From the NCBI RefSeq assembly GCF_964340395.1, contig NC_135559.1:16127531-16191530 (forward strand): 64,000 nt of DNA, in the 5' to 3' direction. Source of the stretch: Glandiceps talaboti. Taxonomy: Eukaryota; Hemichordata; Enteropneusta; Spengelidae. Made by a program: the position numbers and the translations under genes. The notes beneath the pieces are model-generated. The model made no database searches. It saw nothing but the letters and a program-made list of their open reading frames with translations, and was not told the origin of the DNA. This document shows, piece after piece, positions 38,881 through 52,900 of the stretch. Each line of letters opens with the position of its first letter. Positions within the stretch are counted from its first letter, which is position 1.

Positions 38881-39656
38881 CGTTACATAGAACGGTCAGG
38901 GTATATAACCCATAGTTTATGTTCATAAACAAATAAATTGCATTTGGCTTGTGCATGGTATACTAATTACTATCATGTCAAGCATCATTCAAGTGAAATT
39001 TCCATCTTTGAACACCACTCATCTGAGAAAAGGTTTTAAAAAGTCGATACAAGTTTACACGGCTGGACGAAATTGTGTAAGCAATGTGCTGACCATGCCC
39101 ATTTATTTTCTCTCCTGTCGACGTCACGATCTCAACTTTAAAAACACACGTACACACGTTGCCAAATAAAACGCATTGAACGATTTCTACACACTCTCCA
39201 CCGTGTCGTCAGAACACATCTTATTGTCAACCTATAAATCTCTTAAGTACAGATCATTAGATTTACTATGGATTTCAGTTTTTCCATTAATATGTGTTTG
39301 ATTCATTAACTTGTAAACACTAATTCGTGTCACCTAAGTATAGTGTTGTCGTCGGCTGTTAAAGGTACATTATTGTAAAACTGTGGACAAGTGGATATAT
39401 AGGTAATCATACAATGCGCACGAACCAAGATATTGTGTTTGAACAGAAAATGTGGATTGAATATACAATGGTCTTTGTACGTCAAGACAACCGGTGTCTA
39501 CGTCACTGGTTCTGCAGTGCTCGAAATATGAGTCAAAACGTTCTAAATTGCGATTAGTGTTCCCGATTTTTCATGAGTAATGCTTGAGGAGGTACATTTA
39601 TAATTGTATTATTCCCCAATACTGTCTTCATTCAACGGAAATTACTGGGTTTGCCA

Positions 39657-39736
39657 CTACTCGTCTTGCGACTCGTAGTGACAAGGCCCCTTAGATCACT
39701 TGTATTTTTATTGACTGAACGAAGAGAAATATTGGG

Positions 39737-39767
<31 letters not shown>

Positions 39768-39824
39768 TAAAAAACGAGTGACATAAGGGTACCTTGTAAC
39801 TACGAGCTGAAGACGAGTCGTAAC
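39657..39824. mobile_element. Short inverted-repeat element
   Basis: Arms at about 39658-39700 and 39775-39823 pair (CTCGTCTT...CTCGTAGT...ACAAGG), with an inner ATTATTCCCCAATA/TATTGGGGAATAAT pair partly outside. A related stretch (CCCCTTAGGTCACT) is at about 18985-19010. Confidence 0.5.
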
Positions 39825-40446
39825 AAAATTGTTCTGGCATGTGTATTTTCCGGCTGATAAAAAACACGTCTGGGAATATTATATTATTACCCGCGCGAGC
39901 GCAATTTAAGGCGAATGGGGGAAAATATGGCGTTTCTGAACGTTTCAAGGCATATTTCGATCTCAACTAAACCAATGACGTAGATACGCCTTGTCGTAAC
40001 GTAGAACGATCAGTAAATACATTCCGCATTTTATAAATCCGATTGTATTGTATAAACAAAAATATCGTTCTAGTTCCGAAAGGTAAGCTACTGATCCCCT
40101 ACAGATAAGAATCGAATAGGTTTTCAGTAAGGTTATCGTTCCGTCAGGCTGTTTAAACTGCGATATGTTATACCATGCGATGATAAAAGTTTCAACTGTA
40201 TCTCGTTTGACATGATTCGGCCTGCCATGACATTACGCAGTGTACGAACCGAGGGGTTAAAATTTTACAGTTTTATTAATGACGGTCAATGACGTCATCA
40301 ACGATACTGTGCATTGTTAAATCTACCAGCTCTTTGCAATTGTTGGGGAACCTTCTGTGTTGTGATACTTGTTTTCCTGAACCATATGTTGATGTCAACA
40401 AATCTGCAATGTAATAGTTTTAAACGAAAACAATTTTTTTGCGGTG

Positions 40447-40449
40447 AAT

Positions 40450-40495
<46 letters not shown>

Positions 40496-40496
40496 A
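40447..40496. repeat. (TTG)n microsatellite
   Basis: About 16 TTG triplets. Confidence 0.95.
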
Positions 40497-41403
40497 TTGG
40501 GACTTTCATGAATGGCAGAAAATACGCGTACTCGAACCTGATTGAAGTCAATATGTATTTGACGAGAGTTTGTTTGAATATGTCCGGAAACCAGGCCATT
40601 TTTAGTATCCCCCTCCCTAACATGTACTTTAAAACAATTGACACATGACACGACAATGTAGGCCTAAGTTTCCATCCGGGTAATTGAACCATTTCATGGC
40701 CGTCTGGACAAACATTAAGTCTGCACGCAAACACACAAAATTAGCTTCCTGTTGCGTGTTTCTGGCTTAAAGCCAACCTTATAGGTACACGTATACTAAT
40801 AAAGAGCAAATAATGGATTTTTTTTTCTAGATAGGTAGGCAAATACAGCTGGAAAATCCTTGGCCTCAAAATAAAATGGCCTTGAAATGAAGGTACGATT
40901 TAATCAGTCTTGAAGGGAGACTGGTCTAACCAGAGTTGTTGTGAAAATAGTATGCCGTCAATTAAACTATGATGGATCGGGGGGGGGGGGTACATTTTCA
41001 AGTTGGAACCGCATTGTAAACTTTGATAAATTTAAGGTAATAACAGTCCCAAATTAAGTGCATTGTTCAAATGTTCGGCTGATTAAGAGATTACTTCTTT
41101 CTGTTGTTTCAATGAAACAAGCAAGGTTGCGATCAGAAAGTGCAACTCCGGTTTTCAGACAAATTGTACGTGTTTGAGTGGAACGAAACTCCACTATTTT
41201 CTTTCAAAACATCTTTTGTTGTTAACCAAGGTGCGACTAAACCTTGGCTGAACTTTGTGGTGTAAGAATACCCTTTAACTCGGAACGATTTGGTCGCGTT
41301 GTTGCGCTTTGAAGTGTTCTCTTTTGTAGCATAGCCAGACAGGAATAGGTATGAGTAATACTATTGTTGTGCCTATAGTATACACGTACAATGATCCTAA
41401 AGT

Positions 41404-41612
<209 letters not shown>

Positions 41613-42201
41613 AAGAGAGGGCTACGGGGGGATTTTAGTTGTGGGGGCGGGGTATTTTTTACACATAATAGGGGGTATTACTTGAACTGGTACTCTTATA
41701 TATCCCTCATATCTGAACCGTGTAATTACTAACTTACACTGCTTGTGTAAAAATAAACAAAATTTCAGACACAGAAAGATTTCATTTACAACAGAAACCG
41801 TTTTTAATTCCAGAAATTGGCAAAACATAACTTGTAAATGTTGATCCAAATACAATGTCTATGTTTTATCGAAACCCATGATCACCTTATGGTCAATACA
41901 CAGTTGTAAACATAAAATACTAACACATGACGAAATAAAAAAGAAAAAAAGAACACCAAAGATAATATAACATCTTGGACTTTCAATATGTCTTGGACAG
42001 GTACATTGCAGACCGTAAACCAAAGGGACTCTCCTTCGGTTTTGATCATTTATTAATATGACGTGTTTGTATAAAGTATAGGTATGGTGACATTAACAAA
42101 GATTGTTTGCAATAATATAAAATATATATATAATTATTCACATGACGTCACTACTAATTTCCTGATATAAATTTATGTATAGTCGAACTCTACTTAAACT
42201 T

Positions 42202-42482
42202 TTAAAGTGGCTAATCGCCATATGGATGAGGATTGGTACTTTGTCATTATTTTTAATTAATAAAACAATTTTATAATGGCGTCCTACTTGAAAAAAACCA
42301 ACACCAACCCGAGTGTGTTATTGTATGTACAATAACAAATATTTACTAGTCGTTTGCAATTTATTGAGTTACAAACAAGGACTTAGCATATGTTTCACAT
42401 TGATTTTTCAAGTAGGACGCCATGATACATTATTTTATAAATCCAAAATAAATGCTCAATCTAATCCATATGGCCGCTTTAA
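42202..42482. mobile_element. MITE family 1, copy 1
   Basis: Palindromic ends TTAAAGTGGC...GCCGCTTTAA with inner arms (ATATGGATGAGGATTG / AATCTAATCCATAT and ATGGCGTCCTACTTG / CAAGTAGGACGCCAT). Copy 2 lies in a gene D intron. The TTAA at each end would fit piggyBac-type insertion. Confidence 0.7.
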
Positions 42483-43085
42483 GTTTGAATATCAAAAACA
42501 ACTAAACTAGCTATCCAACACCTGATTATGCGTCGGTGAAGACAATCATAAGTATGTGGTTGAATTTACAAGTCTAGCTAAATTACAAAACAAACAAAAG
42601 ATAAGGTTACGGATTTCCAAATGCCAAACCAACAGAGTAAGTAGCTGATGTCCGAGACAATACCAGGGTATGGTTTGTACAAAGGTCAACAACCATTGGT
42701 GTTGTTGTTACAGCACTCTACACAGAGTAGACTTCATGAATATTCTCCATGGGTTGTAACACTGGAAGCTACTACATTTAACCATGTCGGTTGATATATG
42801 GAAAATTACACCAAAACGTATTCACAAATCACTCTAAAATAAACGTTTGCATATATCTTATAGCTTGTCATAGTTCCTTTACATATAGGACACAACTACA
42901 GTATTAAACTACAGGAAGTGAAAGAGTGCACAACATATATGTCAAATCCGACAGATATGCAAATTAGGTGTTTGATATGTAAATACGTTATGTCTATATA
43001 CATAGCATTCTGGATAATCTGTTGTCGATTTTTTTTTTCTCAAATTTCAACATAACAAATTATAGTGACATGATTGGTTAGTTAG

Positions 43086-43095
43086 TTTATTTATT
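43086..43095 (-). promoter_or_regulatory. Overlapping AATAAA poly(A) signals for gene D
   Basis: Two overlapping AATAAA hexamers on the minus strand about 130 bases past the last stop of gene D. No clear AATAAA was seen shortly after the two inner terminal exons. Confidence 0.5.
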
Positions 43096-43222
43096 TACAA
43101 CTTTTACGTTTACGTTTACTGTGTATGTACAAGTATATAAATATCTGAGTCTATGCACAGATGTGTTAAATGTTACTGTACATGCTGTGTTTGGCTTGAC
43201 CATGCCATTATTTCCTGGGACA

Positions 43223-43468
43223 TTAGGACAGTCGTATAAATCCTATGTAGCTTGTGTCAGCTTCTAAGTCCACTTTGAGTTCAGGATGGGATAAAATAAC
43301 AGACACTGTTTTGCCAGATTCGACCCGAGTTATTCCAGAAATGTGACAGGTATGGTACTGTGTTAGCCCGTCAAGCTTGAAGTCTTTAAACTGTTTACAA
43401 CTCAAGAATCGTTTTCCATCAGTAAATACAGAGTAGCCAATGAAGGCGTTGTTGTCCAGAAACGTGAT
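43223..43468 (-). CDS. Gene D alternative terminal exon 3
   Basis: 82 codons including stop, phase 0 acceptor (TGTTACAG). It encodes [37 protein letters not shown] and [10 protein letters not shown]. Like its gene C partner it begins I-T and has a longer loop between the two Cys. Confidence 0.86.
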   Translation of the reverse strand: MTFLDNNAFIGYSVFTDGKRFLSCKQFKDFKLDGLTQYHTCHISGITRVESGKTVSVILSHPELKVDLEADTSYIGFIRLS

Positions 43469-46400
43469 CTGTAACAGCAAAATGCACCAAGAGTGTCCAA
43501 TGAGCTTCTTTTATGTTATTTTTATGCTAAGATGACAGTATCTCAGTACCACATTGATACTTTATGTAAATGTGTTAGAATCTCAGGCCAATCAGCAGTG
43601 TCTCATTAGCATGATCAAGCCAACCTCACAAAACCTATAAATGTGCTATCAGGGTGCATATTTATAATCCTATCAAGATATATGATTTTGACAGCGATTA
43701 CACTTTCTTTAGCTAGTGCTATGATACCTCCAGTATAACAGGAGTTATACTTAGCATCAGGCGCTACGGTCGTTTGTGTACATGAAAGATGCTTGTCACC
43801 ATTAACATAGATGGCATGGCCCATGAACTTGCTGCTGTCGTAATATAACACCTGTAATGTCCAGACAAAACAACAAGCCATCAGGGTGGGGGATACTAAT
43901 AACACATTCAATTGCTAAAACACTCCTGACACACGGGTTTACAAATATGTTTGTATTCTTATTTCAATTCTGCAAATATCTGGTAGTTGAAATAACACTA
44001 CGTTTCTTTGGCAATTTTTTTCTGACAAGAAGGATATCGAAAAGACTACGTTGTGAACTCTTTCACCCTGAACGTCAACACATGTATACAACCGAGTGAT
44101 AACGATCAAGTGTCACCCAGGCTAAGTTATATTTGATATATTGGCAGTGTTGAATACGGGTATTCAAATTGACTATATAGTTCGTTGGACTGCACTCATG
44201 TCCTACTGATGATAACAGCATGTAGTTAAATACGTAAGAATGATAGCCTATCTACAAACTCGGGGTTTATATGTAAAGTAAACAAATGTACATATTATTT
44301 AAAGTCTCTTGCACATACTAGGCCGAAGTATAGCCAACTAAAGTGAAAGTGAAATATCTTGAAACTTTCGAGAACTCGACAAGAAAAAAGAAAATCTACA
44401 AGTTTACTGATGAAGAAGATTGAACCCATAGCAAAACAGATTGTAAAGTGCGAGAATGAATGCTCATGTTCACTAGGTTCTTTTACTAATGAAAATTCCT
44501 ACCCACACAGTCAAGAAATTTTATGAAGTGATAGATGAAAACTGAACACCGTTCTGATTGCTAATGAAGTAAAACAAACAAAAAGAAAAAACTGACTATA
44601 AAAAAGGCATACGCTATCATTCTGAAACCTGCGTAATCACTAGATTAAAATGAAAGACGAGGACAACTTTAACATCCTTGTCAAAAATGTATATATTAAT
44701 AAAACATCTGATCTTAATAGGTTAATCTTAAAATTCTCGACACAATATGAACTTGAACATTTTCAGCACTGTGCTAAACCACAGACCCTCCGTTGGTGGA
44801 GGATGAACGACTAAACAGATTAACTAACAGACGTCTTGAGACAACATGAACTTGAATACGTTGCATTACTTTTTACGTTTATGAGAGTCACTGGTTCATA
44901 ACAGCGACATACACTGTGCGGGCATATTTCGATATCGTTTGTTGATATCAGTTTTGGCTCGCTAAGCTAATCTGACGAAGCCAACGTATGTTGTTTGAGG
45001 GCTAAGTTGAATAAGACGTTGGTTGTATGACACTCTAACTGCAATCTTTGAATCTTCTTCCAGGTAAGTGACACCGCCCACAAAACACGAGTTAAATTTT
45101 CTTTGGTCGCTAACAGTGGACTCTGTACATCGCAAAAACACTTCTTCGTCTATGGATACAAAGTGACCCATAAAGGGGAATGTGTCGTAATATTGGACCT
45201 ACAAGTGCAAAATTCAATTGAAAATGCATAAGTGTGAATTTTCCCATTCAATTTTGGCGTAGTGTTGATTTTCAAAATATAGCTTATGCGAATCAAGACA
45301 TTCGACGTCTCCTTCTAACAAGTAGTGAAGTAGTGAAGTAAAATAGACATTTCCATGGTAGTTTCGACCAAAAGATATAACACACGGTATAAATGTACCC
45401 CCCCCCCCCCCGCTCGTGAAAACAAATGTCGGGGTGTTTACCTCCCCTTAATGGGAAATGTTAAACTAACAAAACTTTCTTTGGTAAATACTGAAATTGA
45501 TTGACCTGAAAACGACATCTCAGTTATGATTTATAATTGGTCCAGAAATTTATGACGCGTAGTACTTTAAAGTTCAAGGCAACTATGGTGGTGACAGGTA
45601 CAAAAGTTGTTTTATCATATACTCTATCGATCTTCATAAATGTACGCAAACAGTTATAGCTGGGGGTCATTAGAGAAATACACATTCTTGAACAAACATT
45701 GTTACATTGATTAATTGCTAATGTGATAGTTATCAAGTGAACTCAAAAAGGGACAATAAAGTGGCTGCTATTAAGAACCCCAGGAGTGAATAAGGATTTA
45801 AATTTGGGTGTGAAAAACAGTTATCTGAGAGAACTATAGAAAAGTAAAGTATGATCCTATGTAATCCTTATGACCCCACTGACAGAGAAAGAACACTAAT
45901 GCAAGAGCCTGGGATTGAATACCTGGCTTTAAGGCGAATTAGTATTGATTTGGTTGAACCTGTTCTGATGTGACAAACCTTTAAGACCAGATTTCAAAAG
46001 ATTTTACAACAATATCCACTTTTACTGAAAGTGTTGTCTCCATAGGGTAATTAAGTAAAGGAAAAAAAATGACATTTTGGGACAAAACAAATTTCAGCTC
46101 ATTCGACTTCATTTTAGGCTTACTATACCTGTGCTCACAACTATTAGTAATTATATCATCCAAATTATAACATTTCGTTGATAAGAGTGAATGGCTGGTA
46201 CTGATAAGTTTAGTATTATCAACGGGAACAAGATGTATGAAATAACCATTGTGAGTGATATGATGAAACTGTACTGTTCAATATACTAATTATATTCAAT
46301 GCTGTAAATCAATTTACTCTGTAAAAAGTGTGTGTGCAATATTTCCTGATATTATAAGGTTGACGTGACACCAGCTGAGTTTATTAACCGACTGGAGTAA

Positions 46401-49400
46401 AAAGACTTACACAAAACCATGACTAAACTAGTACTATTCTAATGTCATGATAATGTTGAGTCGTGCCTTATAGGACATAACAGTTGTCTTCTGACATTGT
46501 TAATACCAGTGTTGAGTTCAGTCCATTGCAATTAAGATATTAAGTATGTAGAATACAACAGCATATTTTAAGATGTTGCAAGTACGATGCCAAAACATAT
46601 ACAAACTCAGCTTGTGTCCCTTGAGGTCAGCCACCTGAAAAATATCTGATTAATTTATTGGTCCATGCACTTCAAAAGAAGTGTCATCTAATCTTACTAA
46701 GTTTGATATTATAATACAAATATTTACCTGGCTGTAGATGTAGTATAATCCAGCTTCCCTGACAGTGATATTGCCATCAATATTAAGATCAAAGTTTTCT
46801 TTCATCCCAGCATACTCAGGCTTATCCATCCAATCTGCATGGTCCCAGTAATGAATTTCCCCACCTAGTGAAAGTTGGTTATAAAGTCATTTACAATGTG
46901 TTTGTTTTCTAACATGACCCTATATCTTGTGAATGTTTAGAACATACTGTATTAAAATAGTCCCCAAAAGAGTAAAGTTAGTGCAATGTTAAAGTGGCCA
47001 TGTGGATAAGGATTGGGTATTTATTTTGGATTTTATTTTATAAAACAATTTCATGGTGGCTTCCAACTTGAAAAATAGATATGAAACAAGGTATGCCAAC
47101 TCCTTGTTTGTCACTCAATAAATTACAGAAGATTAAGAAATCTGTAAAAAGTGTTATTGTACGTACACTAAGAAACTTTTTTTACACATTTCTTTAGCTT
47201 TTTGCAAATGATGTCTTGAGTTACAAACACAAATTTTGTCAATGTTGTTTCACATTGATTTGTCAAATAGGAAGCCAGGATGAAATTGTTTTATAAATCC
47301 AAAATAAATACCCAATCCTCATCCACTTTAACATTATTTAACTTTACATCTTTGAGGAATGTTTTGCATCATGTTCTACACCACTTTTAGTACAGTCCTA
47401 GCATTATTAAAAGCTTTTAGTGATGATTTGTTACTTCGGGACCTGGACTTTCAATATACACATGCAACAAATAATAATAAAATTCTTGATGTCTCTTTTT
47501 TCTGTTGGGAGGAATTTCTGTCTGATATTGAAGAACAAATTTCAAAGTAGCCAGGTCCTAGAAATGATGGCAAAATCAAATTAAACCCCCTCCCCCCCAT
47601 TAAGCATAGCTATTTATAATTCAAGGTAGCGAAATAGGAAAGGCTTACCTTTCCCAACTGTTACCTCACCATATTGTCTCTTATTTCCTAAACACACCAA
47701 CATGCATAAACAGAAAAAAAGAAAGAAAATCACAATTCACTGCAAACAAAAAACCCTACTGATTTTAAAATGTCCAGGTCCCTCACAAACAGAAACATGT
47801 CTCCCATTCTAAGAAAAATGGAAATTCGTAGAACTTGACTTGTCGAAACTTTGAGTCGAATACTGTAGTGAGACATGTTTACCTTTCAGGAAGTTATTTT
47901 ATTGAATTAGTTCAGTACTTTGACATCTAAGGCCAGACAGAACCCTTAGTATATACAATTTACATAACAATAACTGGAAGGCACGTGACCTATGTCCTCA
48001 ACTCAATAACAGCACTGACACATTTATAAGAATGTGTTATTCCTATCCAGAGAGCAATGGAAACATGCCTATGCCATAAAATATGGGTATCATTTTCTCT
48101 GAATTGACGAAGGGAAACTAAGTACCTAGATTATGAAATATAATGGTATTTACAACTTTTTGAGTAACAAATGATAGCTGCCTGCATATAGGCAGCTATA
48201 GTACAAAGTATTTTTTATAAATCATTAATCTAGTTTCAAGGACGACCTTGGTGCGTTCAATGGAGTTGTATCAGACCAATAGAATCAAAATACCTACCTT
48301 TGCCAGCTCTTACAGCTTTGTCGAAATCTCCAATGAAGTGAGCGGCAGAAACAGCAAACTAAAATGGCGGATATACAGGAATGGAAAAGAGTCAGTATGT
48401 AAAGTAAAAAAAATCTAACTTACTTGTGCCAGTATGGACAGCTACTTCGCTGTCGCCTTGGAAGTGGGCGGCCAGTAACTGGTGGAAAGGGGAACGGAAA
48501 TTGTACCAAATGGGAATTACTCATACAAGAACATGCAGCAAAATGATATCAACATTATCCACAAAAAGCAAACACAAACAATTTCACAATGGAATATATG
48601 GAAGCCATGCAAGCCTGTGGAAGGGTGATGACTTTATAATGAGTGAGGAATCATGTTATTATTTTGGTAACGACTGGTATGGTATTAAATATATTTGTAA
48701 ACACATAAGGAAAGGGACTATGACCCATGGGATGAATGTATGATACTGCCTGCCATCTAAAACTGACCATCATGAATATGCAAAGTATCCGGTCTCTTTC
48801 TACTCACTACACACTGCCAAAAAAGTGCTGGGACAGTAGGGACAGTTTGCTTTTCCACAACAAATATAAGTAACAACTTACCTTTGGACCTTGTTCACCT
48901 GGGGCACCTATGTAATAAAAGTAAGAGAACACGGAAGTTATAAAACGTTGCAAAACTTCTACAAATATACACTTCAGCCTGGCTTAATTATAACACACAA
49001 ATAACCACACAGGTTACCTTTCTCATGCATGTCATTGTGGAAATGGGTTTATCAAAATTTTAAATGTACAATGTTAGATTATAGGTGATGAAATGAATTT
49101 TATGAGATCTATAGTCTGCACTTATTCTATCAGCTGACGCGTTAGAGCTGGTCAGAGTACTCGGACTAGAATTCGGGGGAGGCGAGTTCGAATTTCTCAA
49201 TTTAACAATAGTATAGGCATCTTTACAGAGAATGGCTATTAAATTAGCAACCTTAATCATTATTGCCAGTTATGCACAATTTGCGACACCACACACGAAA
49301 CCCTTTTAAACTATTTCACTGCACAAGACCATGCAAAGATGGAACAAGTGCTTGCCTTTCTCTCCACTATCCCCTTTATCTCCTTTTGGTCCTGGCAGAC

Positions 49401-49827
49401 CTTTGGGTCCAGGTATTCCATCTCTGCCATTTACACCATTATATCCTGGTGGTCCCTGAGGACCAGGTGGGCCCTGAGGTCCTTTTATATAAAATATATC
49501 AACGGTATAAAGCTATTTGTCAACATATATACACATTTTTTTTAGATATTACATGCATGTCAGAAAATTAATGTTATGTTTAATCTTAAAGCATGCACTG
49601 AGTGAGTATGAGTGGGTTGATCTACAATAGTATGGAAAACTATTCCAACATGTGATAGTGGTGTACAGTTTAATAAGTACTGATGAGATATGTATAAGCT
49701 TATGTTCAAAAAAGCATTTTGTGTGGATCGAACCTTATTGGCGCAATTGAACAATACTTTGGTTCTGGAATCTAGCACGTTATAATTTTTTTCTGATTAA
49801 TAGATAAATTGATTGATTGGATAGGTA

Positions 49828-49916
<89 letters not shown>

Positions 49917-52900
49917 TGATTTGATTGATTGATTGATCGATCGATCGACTGATAGATAGGTAGGTACCTGGTAGGTTGGTTGGTTGATTGATTGATCGAT
50001 CGACTGTTAGATAGATGGATGGATGGATTGATTGATTAATTGATCGATTTGATTGATTGATTGATTGATTGATAAGATTGAAAGATATAGTGTTTCTTTT
50101 TATACTAATCGTAATGCTTGTGGCGTTTCTAATATAAATGATGTTATCGATCCTAAAATTTGTAACTTGCATCTCTACGACTATAAAATAATTCAAAATG
50201 CATTACAATACAATTAATTCGTGGATAATTATATACCAATGCCTGCAAATCGAAGCTTCCAACTTTAACAGAAACGATGTCATGTCATGTATCAGAAAAT
50301 TCGTAACTTGTATATCAAATTAATGGCGGCCAAACTGCAATATATTTTTGCGGGTATCTACACTACACTATAACTCTCGGTACATAGATTTGGACATTTT
50401 TTCCGATGTGAAAGGTCATCAGCATGCGATATTTTATCACCTGGGTTAGGTGTGAAGTAATAACTCAGAGTTTTTTGTTTTCTCCGAGTGTGACTCAGTA
50501 GAGCCGGCGACTACAGATAATCTCTATTGTTCGTATTAGGAGTAGAGAAAGTCATACGGGGTAAATTTTGACAGCGTCATTGATGTAATAATGTTGTGTG
50601 TTTTTCTCTTCTTCGAGTAAAATACTTTGAGAAACTTGTAAAATCTATTCGGGAGTAATTTTGTTGGTCGGTCTTTCCAGACTGTTTTGCGAATCAAACT
50701 ACACAGTCACAGACCGTGAGGCGCTTACCGTCATCTGTGTGACCAACATTATTTAAGAACGTCTATTTTAAGATCATTACAGATCACGCACATTTGCCTT
50801 AGTTTTTTTAGACGAAAATGCCAACCGGTTGTTTAGCGCGATGGATTATGACCTTGCAAGAATACAACTGTGAAATGATCCACTACGAATTACCCCCCCC
50901 CCACCCCACCCATAAAATTGTACATATGACAAGGCAAAGCTTCTAGAATTCAACGTTTGTCCGCGTTCGCTCTCACTGTCTTTGCCACATATAGCGAAAC
51001 ATTATGCGACATGCGACAACGACTCTCCACACGATATCAGTATCATAATTAAAATTACCAGTCCAAGTCGAAAAATCAACCAAAATCCAGTAAAATTTTG
51101 GAGATTTAATGTCATCATCACAGTTCGACGCCTACGGTGCTGTATTTACCACTGATCAAAAGCATTATGTGCAAACGACTGTCGAGAATCTATGATGATT
51201 AGAACTACCATTTCTGTCGAAAAAATGAACCGTAATCCAGTAAAACTTTGGAGAATTGTGATACAGTTATATGATTATAATTTAATAAAGATGCCGATGC
51301 TTATTTATTGTGCTTCAACAACAACTTTCCTTTAGCGCATTATTGAGTTTGATGTCTTTGGCGTTTTCAACTTAAAATAGAACGATACAAGGCACTAATC
51401 CCATGTGCAAACAACCATACGACGTTGTGTAGCGATGATTCACAACTGAGAACGCCATCATTGCAAATCGAAGAGAACTGTACTGAATAAACTGTAATAG
51501 TTTCGGCTATTACACAATGTAAAACGTATTATGTCGACCTCATATAACTTCATTCGTGACTCGACCAACGACTATAGTAAGTTTGCTCTCATACGAAGTC
51601 TACAATTCACTTTCTTCTAAGAATTTGTGGCACGGAATTGCAACTATAACTTCCAAAGACGTTGTGAACTGCGTGACCCACTTTGTATATATGTGAATAG
51701 TACTAGATCGTAAAGACTTACAATAAACACAACAACGTTACTGGAGTGCTCAGTTTACAGCAACATTGGAGATACTATCCCATTCAGAGAATATGTTCAG
51801 ATTGCATGCTTGCCTAATAACAAGTTTATTTTATGATGTTAAATTCATGCAATAGTTGGTCAATATTTGCAAAGAGTTGCACAATGCAAAGACAAATAGA
51901 AAGTGTGCAAACAGGCAACGTCAACGGCACGTTTTAACAAACGCCATACCCAAGTCGGATGAAAATTCTTCCTTGCATTTTAATATAATAATTTCGGATT
52001 TATTTTAGATCTATTTTAATTATTTAACGTCTTTTTATTCAACAGTTTTTATATTTGTGAATCTACCTCTAAAATTGGATTTTGCATGTCGCTATCAGGC
52101 ATGTCTTTCACTGTCTAGTGTACTAGTAGTGGCATTAAACATGCGGGTGGTGACGATACGACGAGACAACATGCATACGTGTACGGATCTATCGTACCGA
52201 CCTAGTTTACACTTTTTCTTTCTCCGGCATTTATCTTTACGCCTATGCTTTCGTTTTCTCCTCTCACCTTTCTCTGAAATGATGGGTGGAAGATAACGTT
52301 TTTGATGAACACAACGATTTGTGAAAGTGAAAGTAACGTTTAAGCTCTATGTTAGCTCTTCGACGAACACCTATGATTGAACGATTTATTATGTAATTAT
52401 GCATACAAACGTGTGATGACGTCATGACATGATTCCCTTCCAGGTACGTGGTTGAACTAGCGGGAAAACGCACACAAAAACGAAACTAAGATGACATGTT
52501 ACAAATGTGAAATACTGTTGGGAGCTGTTAGATATTCTACGGTTTTTGACCCCCTTATTGTCTTCAAGTTTGTTCTTGCAAATGAATTTGATAAGTTAAA
52601 AGAGACTCGTACCGGAACACAGGGCTTACTCTTTATTTGTGTTCCAGGCTCCATGTTTACTGAGCTGAGAGATGCAATATGATCATGCACGTGTGTCCAA
52701 TTGTTAGAGTCACTGTAATATCCGGAGTGTAAACCTGTTTTTATTCTTGTATCGTTTTTAATACAGTAACTGTACGTTAATATCGTTCGAAAATAAACGT
52801 ATTTGGGTATGATACTGCAGGTGTGTGTGTACACAGCCGCTACGGAAATCTTAATCAATTAGCGTGGCACACTATTAATTTAATATTTCACAGCAATGTC

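Noticed and set aside
49134-49200. A functional tRNA gene
   Set aside because: Box-like motifs are present but acceptor and anticodon stems do not pair well; recorded only as a possible SINE relic.
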